From assembly GCA_050248735.1 (NCBI GenBank), contig JBFWRU010000002.1, positions 1 through 64,000 on the forward strand: 64,000 nt of DNA, in the 5' to 3' direction. The translations under genes and the position numbers were made by a program. Source of the DNA: JACKFE01 sp050248735. Lineage in GTDB: Bacteria > Nitrospirota > Nitrospiria > Nitrospirales > UBA8639. A model generated the notes under the pieces. The model saw nothing but the letters and a program-made list of their open reading frames with translations, was not told the DNA's origin and did not search any database. This document shows, piece by piece, positions 27,180-36,044 of the stretch (position 1 is the first letter of the stretch; every line of letters starts with the position of its first letter).

Positions 27180-27650
27180 ATGCCGTTGGACGTTGAAGAA
27201 GGTGAAAAAGTTTTAAAATTGGTAACATCCCGGTACAGTCAACGGGGATGGAGAAAGAAAATTGAAAAGATTTTAAGCCTTCCACCATCGGGATTGGAAG
27301 ATGAGACGCAACGCAAACTGTTTCTGTATTTAAAGGTCGGATTACAAGCCTATAAGTCCCGTCGAGCGGATCCCCCTTCCTGGATTGTTGGCGGTTTCGC
27401 AACGCAGGAAGTCATTGATCGTGCCAAATTCAATCCCGCCGTAGTGAATCCGGACTTTACCGCGGAACATGTCGCATGTTTTGGTGTGGATCCTGGCCCT
27501 GAGGTCAATGAGGTATGGTGGGAGGATATGTTGGTCAACTGGTTTGTGAACGCCGAGGAAGAAGAGGAGGCACTCTCCGCCTTGCAGGAAGAGGAAGCTG
27601 AGAGCACCGAATCGGATCCTTCCACCACGGAAAATGCTGAAAAATCTTAG
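27180..27650 (+). CDS. Conserved-looking hypothetical protein
   Basis: A 156-residue soluble protein that I do not recognise. The N-terminal half is basic and helical (residues 1-60), the middle is rich in aromatic residues (NEVWWEDMLVNWFVN), and the last 35 residues are very acidic and low in complexity (EEEEEALSALQEEEAES...). The ATG at 27180 has GAGG about 11 bases upstream. It follows pmbA by 108 bases and could share its transcript. Codon use looks like the neighbours, so it is probably a real gene. No function is proposed. Confidence 0.65.
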   Translation: MPLDVEEGEKVLKLVTSRYSQRGWRKKIEKILSLPPSGLEDETQRKLFLYLKVGLQAYKSRRADPPSWIVGGFATQEVIDRAKFNPAVVNPDFTAEHVACFGVDPGPEVNEVWWEDMLVNWFVNAEEEEEALSALQEEEAESTESDPSTTENAEKS

Positions 27651-27966
27651 AGGTCGTATCCCAGGTTGAAAGTCCTCATGCCAGCCTGGGTAATGTGCCG
27701 GGAATTTGATATGCCTGTTCCCACCCTTTCCCTAAACGTCTAGCCTGCCTTTTTTTCACCCCATCCGGTCTATTGGTGCCGGACGGGATGATTCCCTGCG
27801 ACTCCGGTGTTTGCCCAATCCATTGTTTGTTCACACCAGGATCAGAATGAATCAATATCGTCATCCCACCGGATACGGTAGTCAGCGCCCTTTTACGGGA
27901 TGGTGGTTCTGAATGAAAAAGTGCTGCCTGAAAATCCTTCAAATGAAAATGTCATTGAGAAGGAGG
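27651..27966. other. Intergenic region between convergent genes
   Basis: 316 bases between the hypothetical gene (plus) and the glycosylase gene (minus). No gene with a plausible ribosome binding site, no strong hairpin with a U-tract and no repeat was seen. Confidence 0.4.
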
Positions 27967-28626
27967 CTAAAAAAGATCCATTTGAACCGGAACTTCTGCC
28001 GGTGGGTCTTTTTTGGACTCAGCGGTGGGGTGAGCGATTGGTTGAATTTTTGCCGTGGGACTTTTTTGAGGCTCTTTGCCCATGCCATCCAAGACGATTT
28101 TTAACTTTTTGAAATCTTCCAGGAGCGGTCCTCGGAGATTACCTTGATGCAGAGCCGCTGCGGGGTGGAGGAGGGGAAAGACCAGAAACTGAGCCATCTG
28201 AATCACCTGACCGCGCACTTTGGTAATGCCCACTTTTTTTTCCAACAAGGTTTGTGTCGCAAAGTTGCCGAGCGTACAGACCAATTTTGGATGAATGAAC
28301 TCAATTTGTTGGAGAAGAAAGGGTTTGCACGTTTCAATTTCGTCAGGTAATGGATCCCGGTTATTGGGCGGTCGGCATTTAATCACATTGGCAATGTAAA
28401 TATCCGATCGGGTCAGCCCGATCGATTGCAAGAGTTCCGTCAATAATTTTCCCGCCGCTCCGACGAACGGCTCCCCCTGCCGGTCTTCGTAGAATCCCGG
28501 TGCCTCACCCACAAACATGATCGAGGCTTGAGGGTTTCCAGATCCGAAAACCACCTGCGTACGCCCTGCGGACAGGCGACAGCGCTCACAATCGCGAAGG
28601 GAAGCGCTGAGGTCGGTCAAATTCAT
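27967..28626 (-). CDS. Uracil-DNA glycosylase, family 4 (iron-sulfur type)
   Basis: A 219-residue enzyme that removes uracil from DNA. Motif A is GEAPGFYEDRQGEPFVGAAG and motif B is the later HPAAAL. Cysteines placed like those binding the 4Fe-4S cluster are in CERCRL near the N-terminus and in the IKCRPP and ETCKPF segments. The last 45 residues form a non-conserved Pro/Lys-rich tail ending VQMDLF. That ending resembles sliding-clamp-binding peptides (QxxLF-like), but this is speculative. It is the third gene of the hpnD-hpnE unit, 33 bases after hpnE. Confidence 0.92.
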   Translation of the reverse strand: MNLTDLSASLRDCERCRLSAGRTQVVFGSGNPQASIMFVGEAPGFYEDRQGEPFVGAAGKLLTELLQSIGLTRSDIYIANVIKCRPPNNRDPLPDEIETCKPFLLQQIEFIHPKLVCTLGNFATQTLLEKKVGITKVRGQVIQMAQFLVFPLLHPAAALHQGNLRGPLLEDFKKLKIVLDGMGKEPQKSPTAKIQPIAHPTAESKKDPPAEVPVQMDLF

Positions 28627-28659
28627 AGCCTGCGATCTTAATTTTGATGGGAGTGGATG

Positions 28660-29982
28660 TCAACGTAAACAGGCAAAGAACCGATGGGCGATGGCTTCTG
28701 CGCAGGTGTTGGCGCTGTTTACAAGACTCTCCATGGAATGGGGGAAAGTGGTCTCTGTCCACGTCCCGACAACAAAGAAATTAGGGATGGGACCGGAGTT
28801 TCGGGGACGGAATGCTCTTAACCCTGCTGAAGAGGGGAACAGTCTCAACTGCCGATACTGGAACTGAGGGGGGCAGGCGGTATCAGGAAGATTGCGTGCA
28901 ACGTGAAGTATTGCTTGAAGATAAGCCCAGGGTGACTTTATCTGCGTATGTCGTTCCGAAGGGAACTCATCCGGCATTTCCTGAAGCAGGCAGGCCATCT
29001 GAGTGCCAGTAGGAAGGGAGCCCGTTGGAGGTAAAATGGCCACCCAATCGATGTGGTGCGGACAGAGAACCAAGGAGGGAGGCAATTCGATGTTAGGAAC
29101 AGTGAACGTCATGAGCAAACGCGTATGGCTCGCGATGTGAGCCATTTGATCCAATTGAGCAAACTTCGTGAGTACTCGCTCGGGAAGAAGAGAGAGAATC
29201 TCTTCTGGGGGGAGGGCAGCCACATACGTGGCGGTTTCGGAAAAGGAATCGCCGGCAGGTAAAAGATTTTCACTATTGCGCCCGACAGATCGAAATAGGG
29301 GATATTCTTCGCAGGTGTGGAATTGGACTCCCTGTTTGATCAATAAGTCCCGTAACGCGGTTTTCAGTTCACCCATGTGGGACTCGGATCCAAAGAACCA
29401 TTGAGTGCCGGTCGATGTGGTCTGTGCGTATCGAGAGAGGCTCGTCACGAACATCCTCAGTGAGGCGTCAGAAAGATCACATCCCAGAAGCCAGCGGCAG
29501 AGTGGATTCCAGAAGCATTGCCGAGCCGCATGAGACTGCCTGGCGTCCGTGACCCAGTTTTCCGCCGATTGGGTGTCGGAAATTCCCTCATCCGATCTGC
29601 CTTGCTCCCAGCTTTTCTCCAAATGGTTAAGCAGGTTCAGCCGATCCCGCCAGGATAAACCCTTGAAGAGCAGAAGCTCGGGAAATACGTGAAAGTGGGA
29701 AAAAAATGGCAAACGGGAAATCCGGTATCGTTGGTTATCCGTGGACAGGATTTCGATGGAACCGGTCTGAAAAGGAGTCAAGGGCAGAGATAATTCCTGA
29801 AGGAGAGACCAGGTGGCATGGAAAAACCCCGGCCACACCGGGGGAAGCGCGTCCGTTTGATCCGGAATCTGTGGGGCAGTCCGACGCTCCAGAATGCGGA
29901 GGTGAAAGCCGTAAGGCAATAGGCGAAAAGCCGTGATCAAGCCGGCTAGTGTTCCGCCTATGATCCAGATAGGGCGCGTCAC
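28660..29982 (-). CDS. hpnE: Squalene-associated FAD-dependent desaturase HpnE
   Basis: A flavoprotein of about 440 residues of the amine-oxidase/phytoene-desaturase superfamily. The dinucleotide site is WIIGGTLAGLITAFRLLP at the very start. The C-terminal region ends with VGTWTETTFPHSMESLVNSA, the usual FAD-binding end. HpnE reduces hydroxysqualene to squalene in the HpnC-HpnD-HpnE route. The start is taken as the GTG at 29982, which overlaps the hpnD stop in a GTGA; an open extension to 30024 lies inside hpnD and adds no fold. The overlap suggests translational coupling. Confidence 0.88.
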   Translation of the reverse strand: MTRPIWIIGGTLAGLITAFRLLPYGFHLRILERRTAPQIPDQTDALPPVWPGFFHATWSLLQELSLPLTPFQTGSIEILSTDNQRYRISRLPFFSHFHVFPELLLFKGLSWRDRLNLLNHLEKSWEQGRSDEGISDTQSAENWVTDARQSHAARQCFWNPLCRWLLGCDLSDASLRMFVTSLSRYAQTTSTGTQWFFGSESHMGELKTALRDLLIKQGVQFHTCEEYPLFRSVGRNSENLLPAGDSFSETATYVAALPPEEILSLLPERVLTKFAQLDQMAHIASHTRLLMTFTVPNIELPPSLVLCPHHIDWVAILPPTGSLPTGTQMACLLQEMPDEFPSERHTQIKSPWAYLQAILHVARNLPDTACPPQFQYRQLRLFPSSAGLRAFRPRNSGPIPNFFVVGTWTETTFPHSMESLVNSANTCAEAIAHRFFACLR

Positions 29983-30869
29983 ACGGATGGAGCCACGCGA
30001 TGAGCAAAAATGGACCGAACCCAAATATTGGAGGCAATGGCCAAGCGTTGCATGGGAGGGACCCGAACCCGTGGGCCAAAGACCTGATACTCGCGATCTT
30101 CCAATTGTTGCAGGATGCGGCTATAGACACCACGCATAATTTCCGCCACCACCAGGGATTTTTGATCAGAAGGAGGAAGGGCTTTGAGAATGTCTTCAGC
30201 CTTTTGATAGTAACTTTGGGCCCGTTCGCATTCAAATTGCACCAGGTTAACCAGTGCCGGAGATGATTGTTGGCGCAGAAGGGCATCCTCGGGATAGCCA
30301 AACCGCTGTAAATCTTCCAGGGGAAGGTAAATGCGGTTGTGTTCGGCATCGCCCTTGAGATCGCGAAGGATATTCGTCAATTGAAACGCCAGTCCCAAAT
30401 TCACCGCATAGTCTTCCGCTGCGGGGGATCGTGTCTGAAAGATCTTGAGACAAATCAGGCCAACCACCGACGCTACGCGATAGCAATACTGGTACAGATC
30501 CGGAAAGGTCATAAACCGGTTAATGGTGAGATCCATTTCAACCCCGGTAATCAGCTCCTGAAGAAGGGATTCCGGAATATCGAAGGTCTGAAGGTGAGCC
30601 GCAAGGCTAATGGTCACCGGCTGGGTTGGATGCCCGCGATATGTGGCAGAGACCTCTTGTCTCCATTTGGCGACTTCTTCTGATGGCTGGCTTCCGGGGG
30701 CCGGTTCATCTACTGCACTATCCACCAGTTTACAAAAGGCATATATCGTATACATGGCTTCCCGCCGGTGCTGTGGGAGGAACAAAAAGGAATAGTAGAA
30801 ATTGCTGCCGCTTTTCTTGGTGTAGGCGGTGCAAATGACTTGGGCTTCCTGAGCGGTCATAGCGGTCAT
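29979..30869 (-). CDS. hpnD: Presqualene diphosphate synthase HpnD
   Basis: A squalene/phytoene synthase family enzyme of about 296 residues. It has the two aspartate-rich motifs that bind diphosphate through magnesium, DSAVDE near residue 50 and QLTNILRDLKGDAEHNRIYLP. It condenses two farnesyl diphosphates to presqualene diphosphate, which HpnC and HpnE convert to squalene. The ATG at 30869 has AAGGAAG about 11 bases upstream; a second ATG is three codons on, and a GTG at 30914 adds residues without family support. HpnD is preferred to HpnC because of the direct coupling to hpnE. No hpnC or squalene-hopene cyclase is in the window. Confidence 0.88.
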   Translation of the reverse strand: MTAMTAQEAQVICTAYTKKSGSNFYYSFLFLPQHRREAMYTIYAFCKLVDSAVDEPAPGSQPSEEVAKWRQEVSATYRGHPTQPVTISLAAHLQTFDIPESLLQELITGVEMDLTINRFMTFPDLYQYCYRVASVVGLICLKIFQTRSPAAEDYAVNLGLAFQLTNILRDLKGDAEHNRIYLPLEDLQRFGYPEDALLRQQSSPALVNLVQFECERAQSYYQKAEDILKALPPSDQKSLVVAEIMRGVYSRILQQLEDREYQVFGPRVRVPPMQRLAIASNIWVRSIFAHRVAPSV

Positions 30870-31234
30870 AAATGAAACGGCTTCCTTGACAAGAGAAGTA
30901 CCGGCGTGTGCCACGCCTGGATTACGAGTGAATACCAGATTCGACGGTTAATGGAAATAGAGAATGCGTAGGGTGGCGTAGCCTAACAGGGATCTTCAGT
31001 CACCTTCAATATGGCAAGCACCGTTCCGGAAAAGATGGAAAAGCCGAATGCTTGAGTAATGTCGTTTCAAGCCCCAAGTGGTCGGATGTCTTGACTCTTT
31101 GGCAAACATGGAATGATCGGGCCAGGGCGGGCTCGAGATAAATATCCAAGGTAAGGGGTGAGGGGGATACAGATTGGGATGGGGTCCCCAGGCCCAGAAA
31201 GATCTGGGCTCACTGGGGACATTCAGAAAATGTC
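30870..31234. other. Intergenic region upstream of hpnD
   Basis: 365 bases containing the large hairpin at 31184-31220 described separately. No gene was found. The promoter of hpnD should lie here, but no good -35/-10 pair stands out. Confidence 0.4.
31184..31220 (-). terminator. Large imperfect hairpin, possible terminator of the SH3-like gene
   Basis: GTCCCCAG (31184-31191) pairs with CTGGGGAC (31213-31220), and inside it GCCCAGA pairs with TCTGGGC around a 4-base loop, leaving a 3-base bulge. It begins 15 bases after the stop of the minus-strand gene at 31235. There is no U-tract after it, so it may be a 3'-end stabiliser instead. Confidence 0.45.
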
Positions 31235-31765
31235 TCAGGAAGCTTTCTGAAGTTTGGATCCTGAGAGCCAACCGACTTGTCCGGTTTTCGTTTTGACTTG
31301 ATACATCCAGTTTCCTTCTTGCAGTGTTCCGTCTAGAACGATGAGGGAGTCACCGGCCTTGACGATGGAACCGGGCTTTCCGGTTTGTGGATCAAGCAAC
31401 AGCAAGGCTTCCCCGGTCCCGCTCGTGAGAGCGACGGTTTGGTTTTCTAGAAACTTGGGCGAGGGGACCAATGAATCCAACTTGGGAGCATTTTTCGTAT
31501 TGATGGCCTCCGCAGAATCCACGGATCGAACCTGCGTGTTAAACGAGGTGTCGGGTTTGAGGGACCAATAGGCAATGCCCACCGCCAGGAGTAATAGTAA
31601 AATCCATAGCAGGGGTTTTCGGGAAGGAGGTTTGGACTGGTCCAGATCATCTTCTTCCAACCCTTCGTCAAATTCCAAGTCCTTATTGGAGTCTTCGGCC
31701 AACAACAGATTCCATTTGGGGTACGGGTTGGAAGGGGAGAATGCCGGAAATGTCGAGGTCATCAT
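31235..31765 (-). CDS. Single-pass membrane protein with C-terminal SH3-like domain
   Basis: A 176-residue protein. The N-terminal 70 residues are cytoplasmic and acidic (NKDLEFDEGLEEDDLDQ). One membrane helix follows (LLWILLLLLAVGIAYWSL), then a linker and a C-terminal bacterial SH3-like domain (KAGDSLIVLDGTLQEGNWMY ... QVGWLSGSKL). Such domains often bind cell-wall peptides. ATG at 31765 is chosen because AGGAGAAAGGT lies just upstream, while the open frame upstream to 31861 has no support. It stands alone between the squalene genes and yjbQ. Envelope localisation is inferred. Confidence 0.72.
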   Translation of the reverse strand: MMTSTFPAFSPSNPYPKWNLLLAEDSNKDLEFDEGLEEDDLDQSKPPSRKPLLWILLLLLAVGIAYWSLKPDTSFNTQVRSVDSAEAINTKNAPKLDSLVPSPKFLENQTVALTSGTGEALLLLDPQTGKPGSIVKAGDSLIVLDGTLQEGNWMYQVKTKTGQVGWLSGSKLQKAS

Positions 31766-32093
31766 ACCTTTCTCCTTTTGCAGTGGTGGCACAACTGGAA
31801 TGTGTGCATCGCGGTCAATGGGGGAAAATCCCTCTGACAAATGGGCACTAAGAAAAAACACCCATGATTAAACTTTCTTAACACCCCGCCGGCATCCTGT
31901 CAATGAATTCGAGTCGGTGGATGAGGGATTCGAATATAGAGTCAGCGAGGCGGAAAAATTTTCCGGGTAGTGGATCTCAGACGGGGGGATGGGACTGTCC
32001 GCCACATGGGAGGTAGATTCCTGGTGAGGCGTCGTAGGTTGCAACTCAAGGCTGTCTGGGGCAGAATTATCCCTTATCCGGAGACCGACGGTC
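31766..32093. other. Intergenic region between divergent genes
   Basis: 328 bases between the SH3-like gene and the yjbQ-like gene. No gene with features was found. Promoters for both directions should lie here, but no strong consensus was seen. Confidence 0.35.
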
Positions 32094-32507
32094 ATGAAAT
32101 CGTTTCGTGAAGAACTCTGGTTCCAGACAAAGACCCGCCGTGAATTTATTAATATCACTTCCCAGGTCGAACGCGTGGTGAAGCAAAGTGGAATTCGGGA
32201 AGGATTGGTTCTGGTCAATGCCATGCATATTACGGCCAGTGTTTATATCAATGACGACGAAGGCGGTTTACTGCACGATTATGAACAATTTCTTGAAACG
32301 CTCGTCCCGCAGTCCGGGACGTATCGTCACAATCTGACCGGCGAAGATAACGGGGATGCACATATCAAGCGTCAGATTATGGGCCGTGAGGTCGTGGTTG
32401 CGATTACGGAGGGCCAATTGGATTTTGGGCCGTGGGAGCAAATATTTTATGGGGAGTTTGATGGACGACGCCGGAAGCGTGTGCTGGTGAAAGTGATCGG
32501 GGAGTAA
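32094..32507 (+). CDS. YjbQ/UPF0047 family protein (secondary thiamine-phosphate synthase type)
   Basis: A 137-residue member of the YjbQ/UPF0047 family, of normal length. Signatures are NITSQVERVVKQSG, NAMHITASVYINDDEGGLLHD, and the histidine-containing NGDAHIKRQIMGREVVVAIT with GQLDFGPWEQIFYGEFDG. Members form trimers and E. coli YjbQ has weak thiamine-phosphate synthase activity; the true role is not settled. It is followed by an unknown gene 121 bases away on the same strand. Confidence 0.9.
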   Translation: MKSFREELWFQTKTRREFINITSQVERVVKQSGIREGLVLVNAMHITASVYINDDEGGLLHDYEQFLETLVPQSGTYRHNLTGEDNGDAHIKRQIMGREVVVAITEGQLDFGPWEQIFYGEFDGRRRKRVLVKVIGE

Positions 32508-32628
32508 CGAGTTGGCAAATCGGTGGGACTCATGGGAGAATGCATCAATCCACGAAGAGGAATGTCGCGCCGGGAATCGAGAGGCGAGGCGCGTGAATAA
32601 TCATGCCGTTGATGGGGTGTGTTAACAT

Positions 32629-33648
32629 ATGACTAGTTGGTATCGACCGGATCCTCTCACGCGAGATCTCATTCACCTTATCAATGCCCGGCGTCATGAT
32701 CATGGGGATCCGGGGTTAGCCATCGAAATTCTCCAGGCCCTCTTGGATCAGGACCGGGAACACGAGGTGCTCACCGTTCTGGCGGCGTTGGATGAGAGTA
32801 TGGCGGAATGGTTGTTCGATTTGTTGGCCGAGGCTGCCAGCACCACATTGATGGATGAAGATGATGAGGAAGAGGATATCGAATCCTATAGCATCCTGGC
32901 GTCATTCGAATTGCCGCTGCAAGCCAACCTGGCTTTTCCTTTAAAACTCAAAATCGATCCGGTACAGACGGCTGAGTTATTGCGTAAATATCTTCACCTT
33001 TCTCCGGGTTCGGTCATTTCCGTCGAACCAAGGCTCTTGACGGATACGACCCTGGATTTTCTCAATCTTCAAAAGATTCATGAGCATATTTCTAATATGG
33101 CCGATGGACAGCGCCGCCAAACGATCGCCGCGCGCTTGCATCCCCCGGTCGAAGCCACGGCCTTTTTGTTTTTCGAAATCCTGGGAGCGGGAGATACGAC
33201 GTTGCCGGAAAATCTTTCCGAAAAGGACTGTCAGGCTATTATGGACGGGTTGGTGGCACAGTGTCCGGAAATTGCAAAAGCTCCACAAATGCTGGAAGCG
33301 CCCACCTATGCCGCCTATGCCGTGTTTGACGCGCAAAATGCGGTGCGCCTGCACCGGTTAGCCGATGAGACAGCAGCCGTGTGGCATGATCTGGATGGAG
33401 TCGTCCGGAGCCGGACCGTAGTTCATCTGCATACGCAATGTGGCAATGGTGTCTATATGCCGGTGTGGACGGACTTGTTTGACCCTGAATTGCCGGAGGA
33501 ACATGGCCCCATCTGGACGTCACCGGATGTGTGGGTGTTTACCGCCGATCTTCCGATTGAGTGGCCCGGGGAAATGCTCACGAACCGGTTACTGGCCGAG
33601 GGGTGTACCCGATTTGAAAATCATATCGTGGAAGCCACGGATAATTAA
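32629..33648 (+). CDS. Hypothetical protein, unknown function
   Basis: A 339-residue soluble protein I cannot assign to a family. The N-terminal 85 residues are helical and leucine-rich (GLAIEILQALLDQDREHEVL). A very acidic linker follows (DEDDEEEDIESYS), then a mixed alpha/beta part that begins with ASFELPLQANLAFPLKLKI. There are no obvious catalytic motifs, signal peptide or membrane helix. Coding character is convincing: it fills its interval, and codon use matches its neighbours. It converges on the PHP gene with only 7 bases between the stops. Confidence 0.7.
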   Translation: MTSWYRPDPLTRDLIHLINARRHDHGDPGLAIEILQALLDQDREHEVLTVLAALDESMAEWLFDLLAEAASTTLMDEDDEEEDIESYSILASFELPLQANLAFPLKLKIDPVQTAELLRKYLHLSPGSVISVEPRLLTDTTLDFLNLQKIHEHISNMADGQRRQTIAARLHPPVEATAFLFFEILGAGDTTLPENLSEKDCQAIMDGLVAQCPEIAKAPQMLEAPTYAAYAVFDAQNAVRLHRLADETAAVWHDLDGVVRSRTVVHLHTQCGNGVYMPVWTDLFDPELPEEHGPIWTSPDVWVFTADLPIEWPGEMLTNRLLAEGCTRFENHIVEATDN

Positions 33649-33655
33649 GCGGACA

Positions 33656-34501
33656 TCACTGGCCTGCAGCTTTCCGTAAATTATCCAGTGCGGTTTGCGG
33701 AACTTTCAGCGATCCCTTTCCCTTTCCAATCGCAATCTCGGGCTTGAACGTCCCGTGGAAATCGCTTCCTCCGCTCACTAAAAGATTAAAGCGTTTCGCC
33801 AAATGCAAGTTGAACGATATTTGTTTGGCGGAAAACGTCCCGTAAAACACTTCGAGTCCTTGTAGTCCATTCTCTGCCAATGTCCGACAGGCGGGGTCGA
33901 CGTCTTCCTGGCGAAAGCCTTCCCAAAATGGATGAGCTAAAATAGCCAGACCTCCCGCTTCTCGAATCCAGGAAAATATGTCGGAGGCTTCCGGGACATC
34001 ACGAGGCACATAGGCCTTTCCCCGGACCCCCAGGTATCTTTCAAAGGCTTCTCTGAAGGTTGAGACATACGCCTGTTGTATAAGCAGTTGGGCAATGTGG
34101 GGCCGTCCGATCGAACCGGATCCGGCAAGGCGTTGAACGTCCTCCAGGTACAGGGTGATGCCGTTGAGTGTCAGCTTATGAAGAATTTCTTGAATCCGTT
34201 GAAGTCGGGTTGATTGAAGATTGCGGATGCGGGTTTGAAAGGAGGCGTCCTGATAGTTGATGAAATAGCCCAGGACATGAATCTCCCGTTCCCGGAAGCG
34301 GGTGCTGATCTCGATGCCCGGGATCAGATCCATACGCAGCGTTTGGCTAATGGCCAACGCCTCATCGATCCCTTCAGTGGTATCGTGGTCGGTAATCGCC
34401 AGTGTCTGAATATCATGTTGGTGGGCCCACTTGACCAACTCCGTTGGGGAATAACTGCCATCTGACCAGGTGGTATGGGTATGGAGATCAATTCGGCTCA
34501 T
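33656..34501 (-). CDS. PHP-domain phosphoesterase (YciV/RNase AM-like)
   Basis: A 281-residue PHP-superfamily hydrolase. Metal motifs are in order: DLHTHTTWSDG at the start, ITDHDT, IPGIEIS, RPHIAQLL, ILAHPF near 190 and GSDFHG near 255. This set matches the YciV family, which hydrolyses 3',5'-nucleoside bisphosphates and trims RNA 5' ends. Substrate is by family only. It is followed on the same strand, upstream in coordinates, by the FolB fusion gene 60 bases away, so the two may be co-transcribed. Confidence 0.9.
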   Translation of the reverse strand: MSRIDLHTHTTWSDGSYSPTELVKWAHQHDIQTLAITDHDTTEGIDEALAISQTLRMDLIPGIEISTRFREREIHVLGYFINYQDASFQTRIRNLQSTRLQRIQEILHKLTLNGITLYLEDVQRLAGSGSIGRPHIAQLLIQQAYVSTFREAFERYLGVRGKAYVPRDVPEASDIFSWIREAGGLAILAHPFWEGFRQEDVDPACRTLAENGLQGLEVFYGTFSAKQISFNLHLAKRFNLLVSGGSDFHGTFKPEIAIGKGKGSLKVPQTALDNLRKAAGQ

Positions 34502-34561
34502 GGCAAGCGGTGTCTATTCCTTCCTGATGCTCGGTCAGGGTGGTCGGATGGTGCTATCCAA

Positions 34562-35485
34562 CTAATCCGGTTTTTGTGCGAGCATTCTGGCTGTGATGGC
34601 TCCGTCGGGTCCTGCGGGAGCATCATGGAGCCCTTCCTCGTAATGAAGCACTCGAAGTCCGCGGATGAGATCCAGGAGTTCGTTTCGGCCTAAACAAAAT
34701 TCCTTCCGTCGAGGGTGTCGGTGAAGGAGATGATTGTCAATGAGAAAGGTTTCATAGAGCAACATGCCGCCTGGTTTTAAGGCTTGAAGTAATTTAGGAA
34801 AGAGAGGTCGGTATAAATAGAAAAAGACCAGAATCACATCATAGGACTCATGCCCAAGGTCCGGCGGATTTGAGGGATCCGATTCCAGATCCATGATCTG
34901 GGTGGTGAGTGAGGCCAGCGCGTGCCGGCGGGCTTTGTCCTGGAGGGAGGACAGTGCATCCGAATCCCGATCAACCGCATGAACCGTAAACTGTTTGGAC
35001 ACTAAAAATACGCTATGCCGTCCCCTTCCAGCAGCCACGTCCAAGGCCTTGCCGGCTGGCAAGCGGGGAAGTTGAGCCACCAGGAATTCTGAAGGCAAGC
35101 CATCGTCTTCTGACGATTGTTGGGATCTTGTGCGAGCCACCTGTACGCCAACTGAACCTTGAAGGCCTTCAAGCGGAGGTTGAATTTTTCTGACCCAGAG
35201 TTGCAGATGTGTGAGGGGGAATTCCTGAAACAGGATATGGCACAGTTGCTCGGTTAAGGTTTCCAGAAGGGCAAAGGTCCTGTTTTCGGTAACATCACGT
35301 ACGCGTCTAATAATGGCTCCGTAGTCGACGGTGTCCGAAAGCTTATCACTGTGAAAGGCGGTCTGGTTGGGACATCGAAAGCGAATATCTACCAACAGGG
35401 GTTGTTTCCTGGCTCGTTCAGCTTCCGATACCCCACAGTTAGCCGATACCTGAATGGCCTTAATAATAATGGCGTTCTTCTTCAT
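34562..35485 (-). CDS. folB: Dihydroneopterin aldolase (FolB) fused to a SAM-dependent methyltransferase
   Basis: A 307-residue two-domain protein. Residues 1-118 are FolB: IIIKAIQVSANCGVSEAERA, SDTVDYGAIIRRVRD, ALLETLTEQL and the lysine-containing WVRKIQPPL. Residues about 130-307 are a class I methyltransferase with the SAM-binding LDVAAGRGRHSVFL, acidic AVDRDSDAL and LKPGGMLLYETF, similar to the TehB type. FolB makes 6-hydroxymethyl-dihydropterin in folate synthesis. The fusion has no stop or frameshift at the joint. Whether the methyltransferase acts on a pterin, a thiol compound or something unrelated is unknown. Confidence 0.88.
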   Translation of the reverse strand: MKKNAIIIKAIQVSANCGVSEAERARKQPLLVDIRFRCPNQTAFHSDKLSDTVDYGAIIRRVRDVTENRTFALLETLTEQLCHILFQEFPLTHLQLWVRKIQPPLEGLQGSVGVQVARTRSQQSSEDDGLPSEFLVAQLPRLPAGKALDVAAGRGRHSVFLVSKQFTVHAVDRDSDALSSLQDKARRHALASLTTQIMDLESDPSNPPDLGHESYDVILVFFYLYRPLFPKLLQALKPGGMLLYETFLIDNHLLHRHPRRKEFCLGRNELLDLIRGLRVLHYEEGLHDAPAGPDGAITARMLAQKPD

Positions 35486-35648
35486 GGACGTGCGGGGCCC
35501 CGTAGCATGACCATTGGAGGAGTTAATCCGTTTATGCTGTACATTGAATAAAATTTCCGGGATATTGGGAATATCTTGAGTTGTTGGATGGCATAATGTG
35601 ACATAGAACCTTAGATAGGACAGCTAGGTCAAACGGGCAAGAGAGAAT

Positions 35649-36044
35649 GTGGTCCGCTTCATTTTACAATTAATGATCTTTGTGGCTGTTGGAGCCGGTC
35701 AGGGATCATGTCGATGGGTCGGTTCAGAATCGGTAACGGTCACAGCGGAAGAATTCCGTTTTGCACCTGACAAGATTAAGGTTCGTCCAGACCATCCTTT
35801 TCGATTGATTATCCGGAACCAAGGGCGTGAACCACATGTGTTCCAGAGTCCTCAACTATTTAGAGAGCAGGTGCGTTATACCCGATTGGCCCCATTCGGG
35901 AAGATGCAACAGGGAAGTGTCATTACTCTCGAACCTGGACAATCGACAGAGATGGAGTTGATCTTACCCGCCGGGGTGTATCCGTTTCGATGCTGGATTA
36001 AGGGGCATTCGGGAATGGAAGGCGTTATTGTGGCTTCAAACTAA
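35649..36044 (+). CDS. Cupredoxin-domain protein, exported
   Basis: A 131-residue blue-copper-type protein. A hydrophobic signal (residues about 3-17) ends before CRW, a possible though imperfect lipobox. The fold begins VTVTAEEFRFAPDKIKVRPD. Copper ligands expected of type 1 sites are visible: His in REPHVFQ, and Cys, His and Met in FRCWIKGHSGM. Such proteins carry electrons or chaperone copper outside the cytoplasm. The GTG at 35649 is the only start that keeps the whole signal peptide. The gene is alone on its strand and ends at a bidirectional hairpin. Confidence 0.82.
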   Translation: MVRFILQLMIFVAVGAGQGSCRWVGSESVTVTAEEFRFAPDKIKVRPDHPFRLIIRNQGREPHVFQSPQLFREQVRYTRLAPFGKMQQGSVITLEPGQSTEMELILPAGVYPFRCWIKGHSGMEGVIVASN

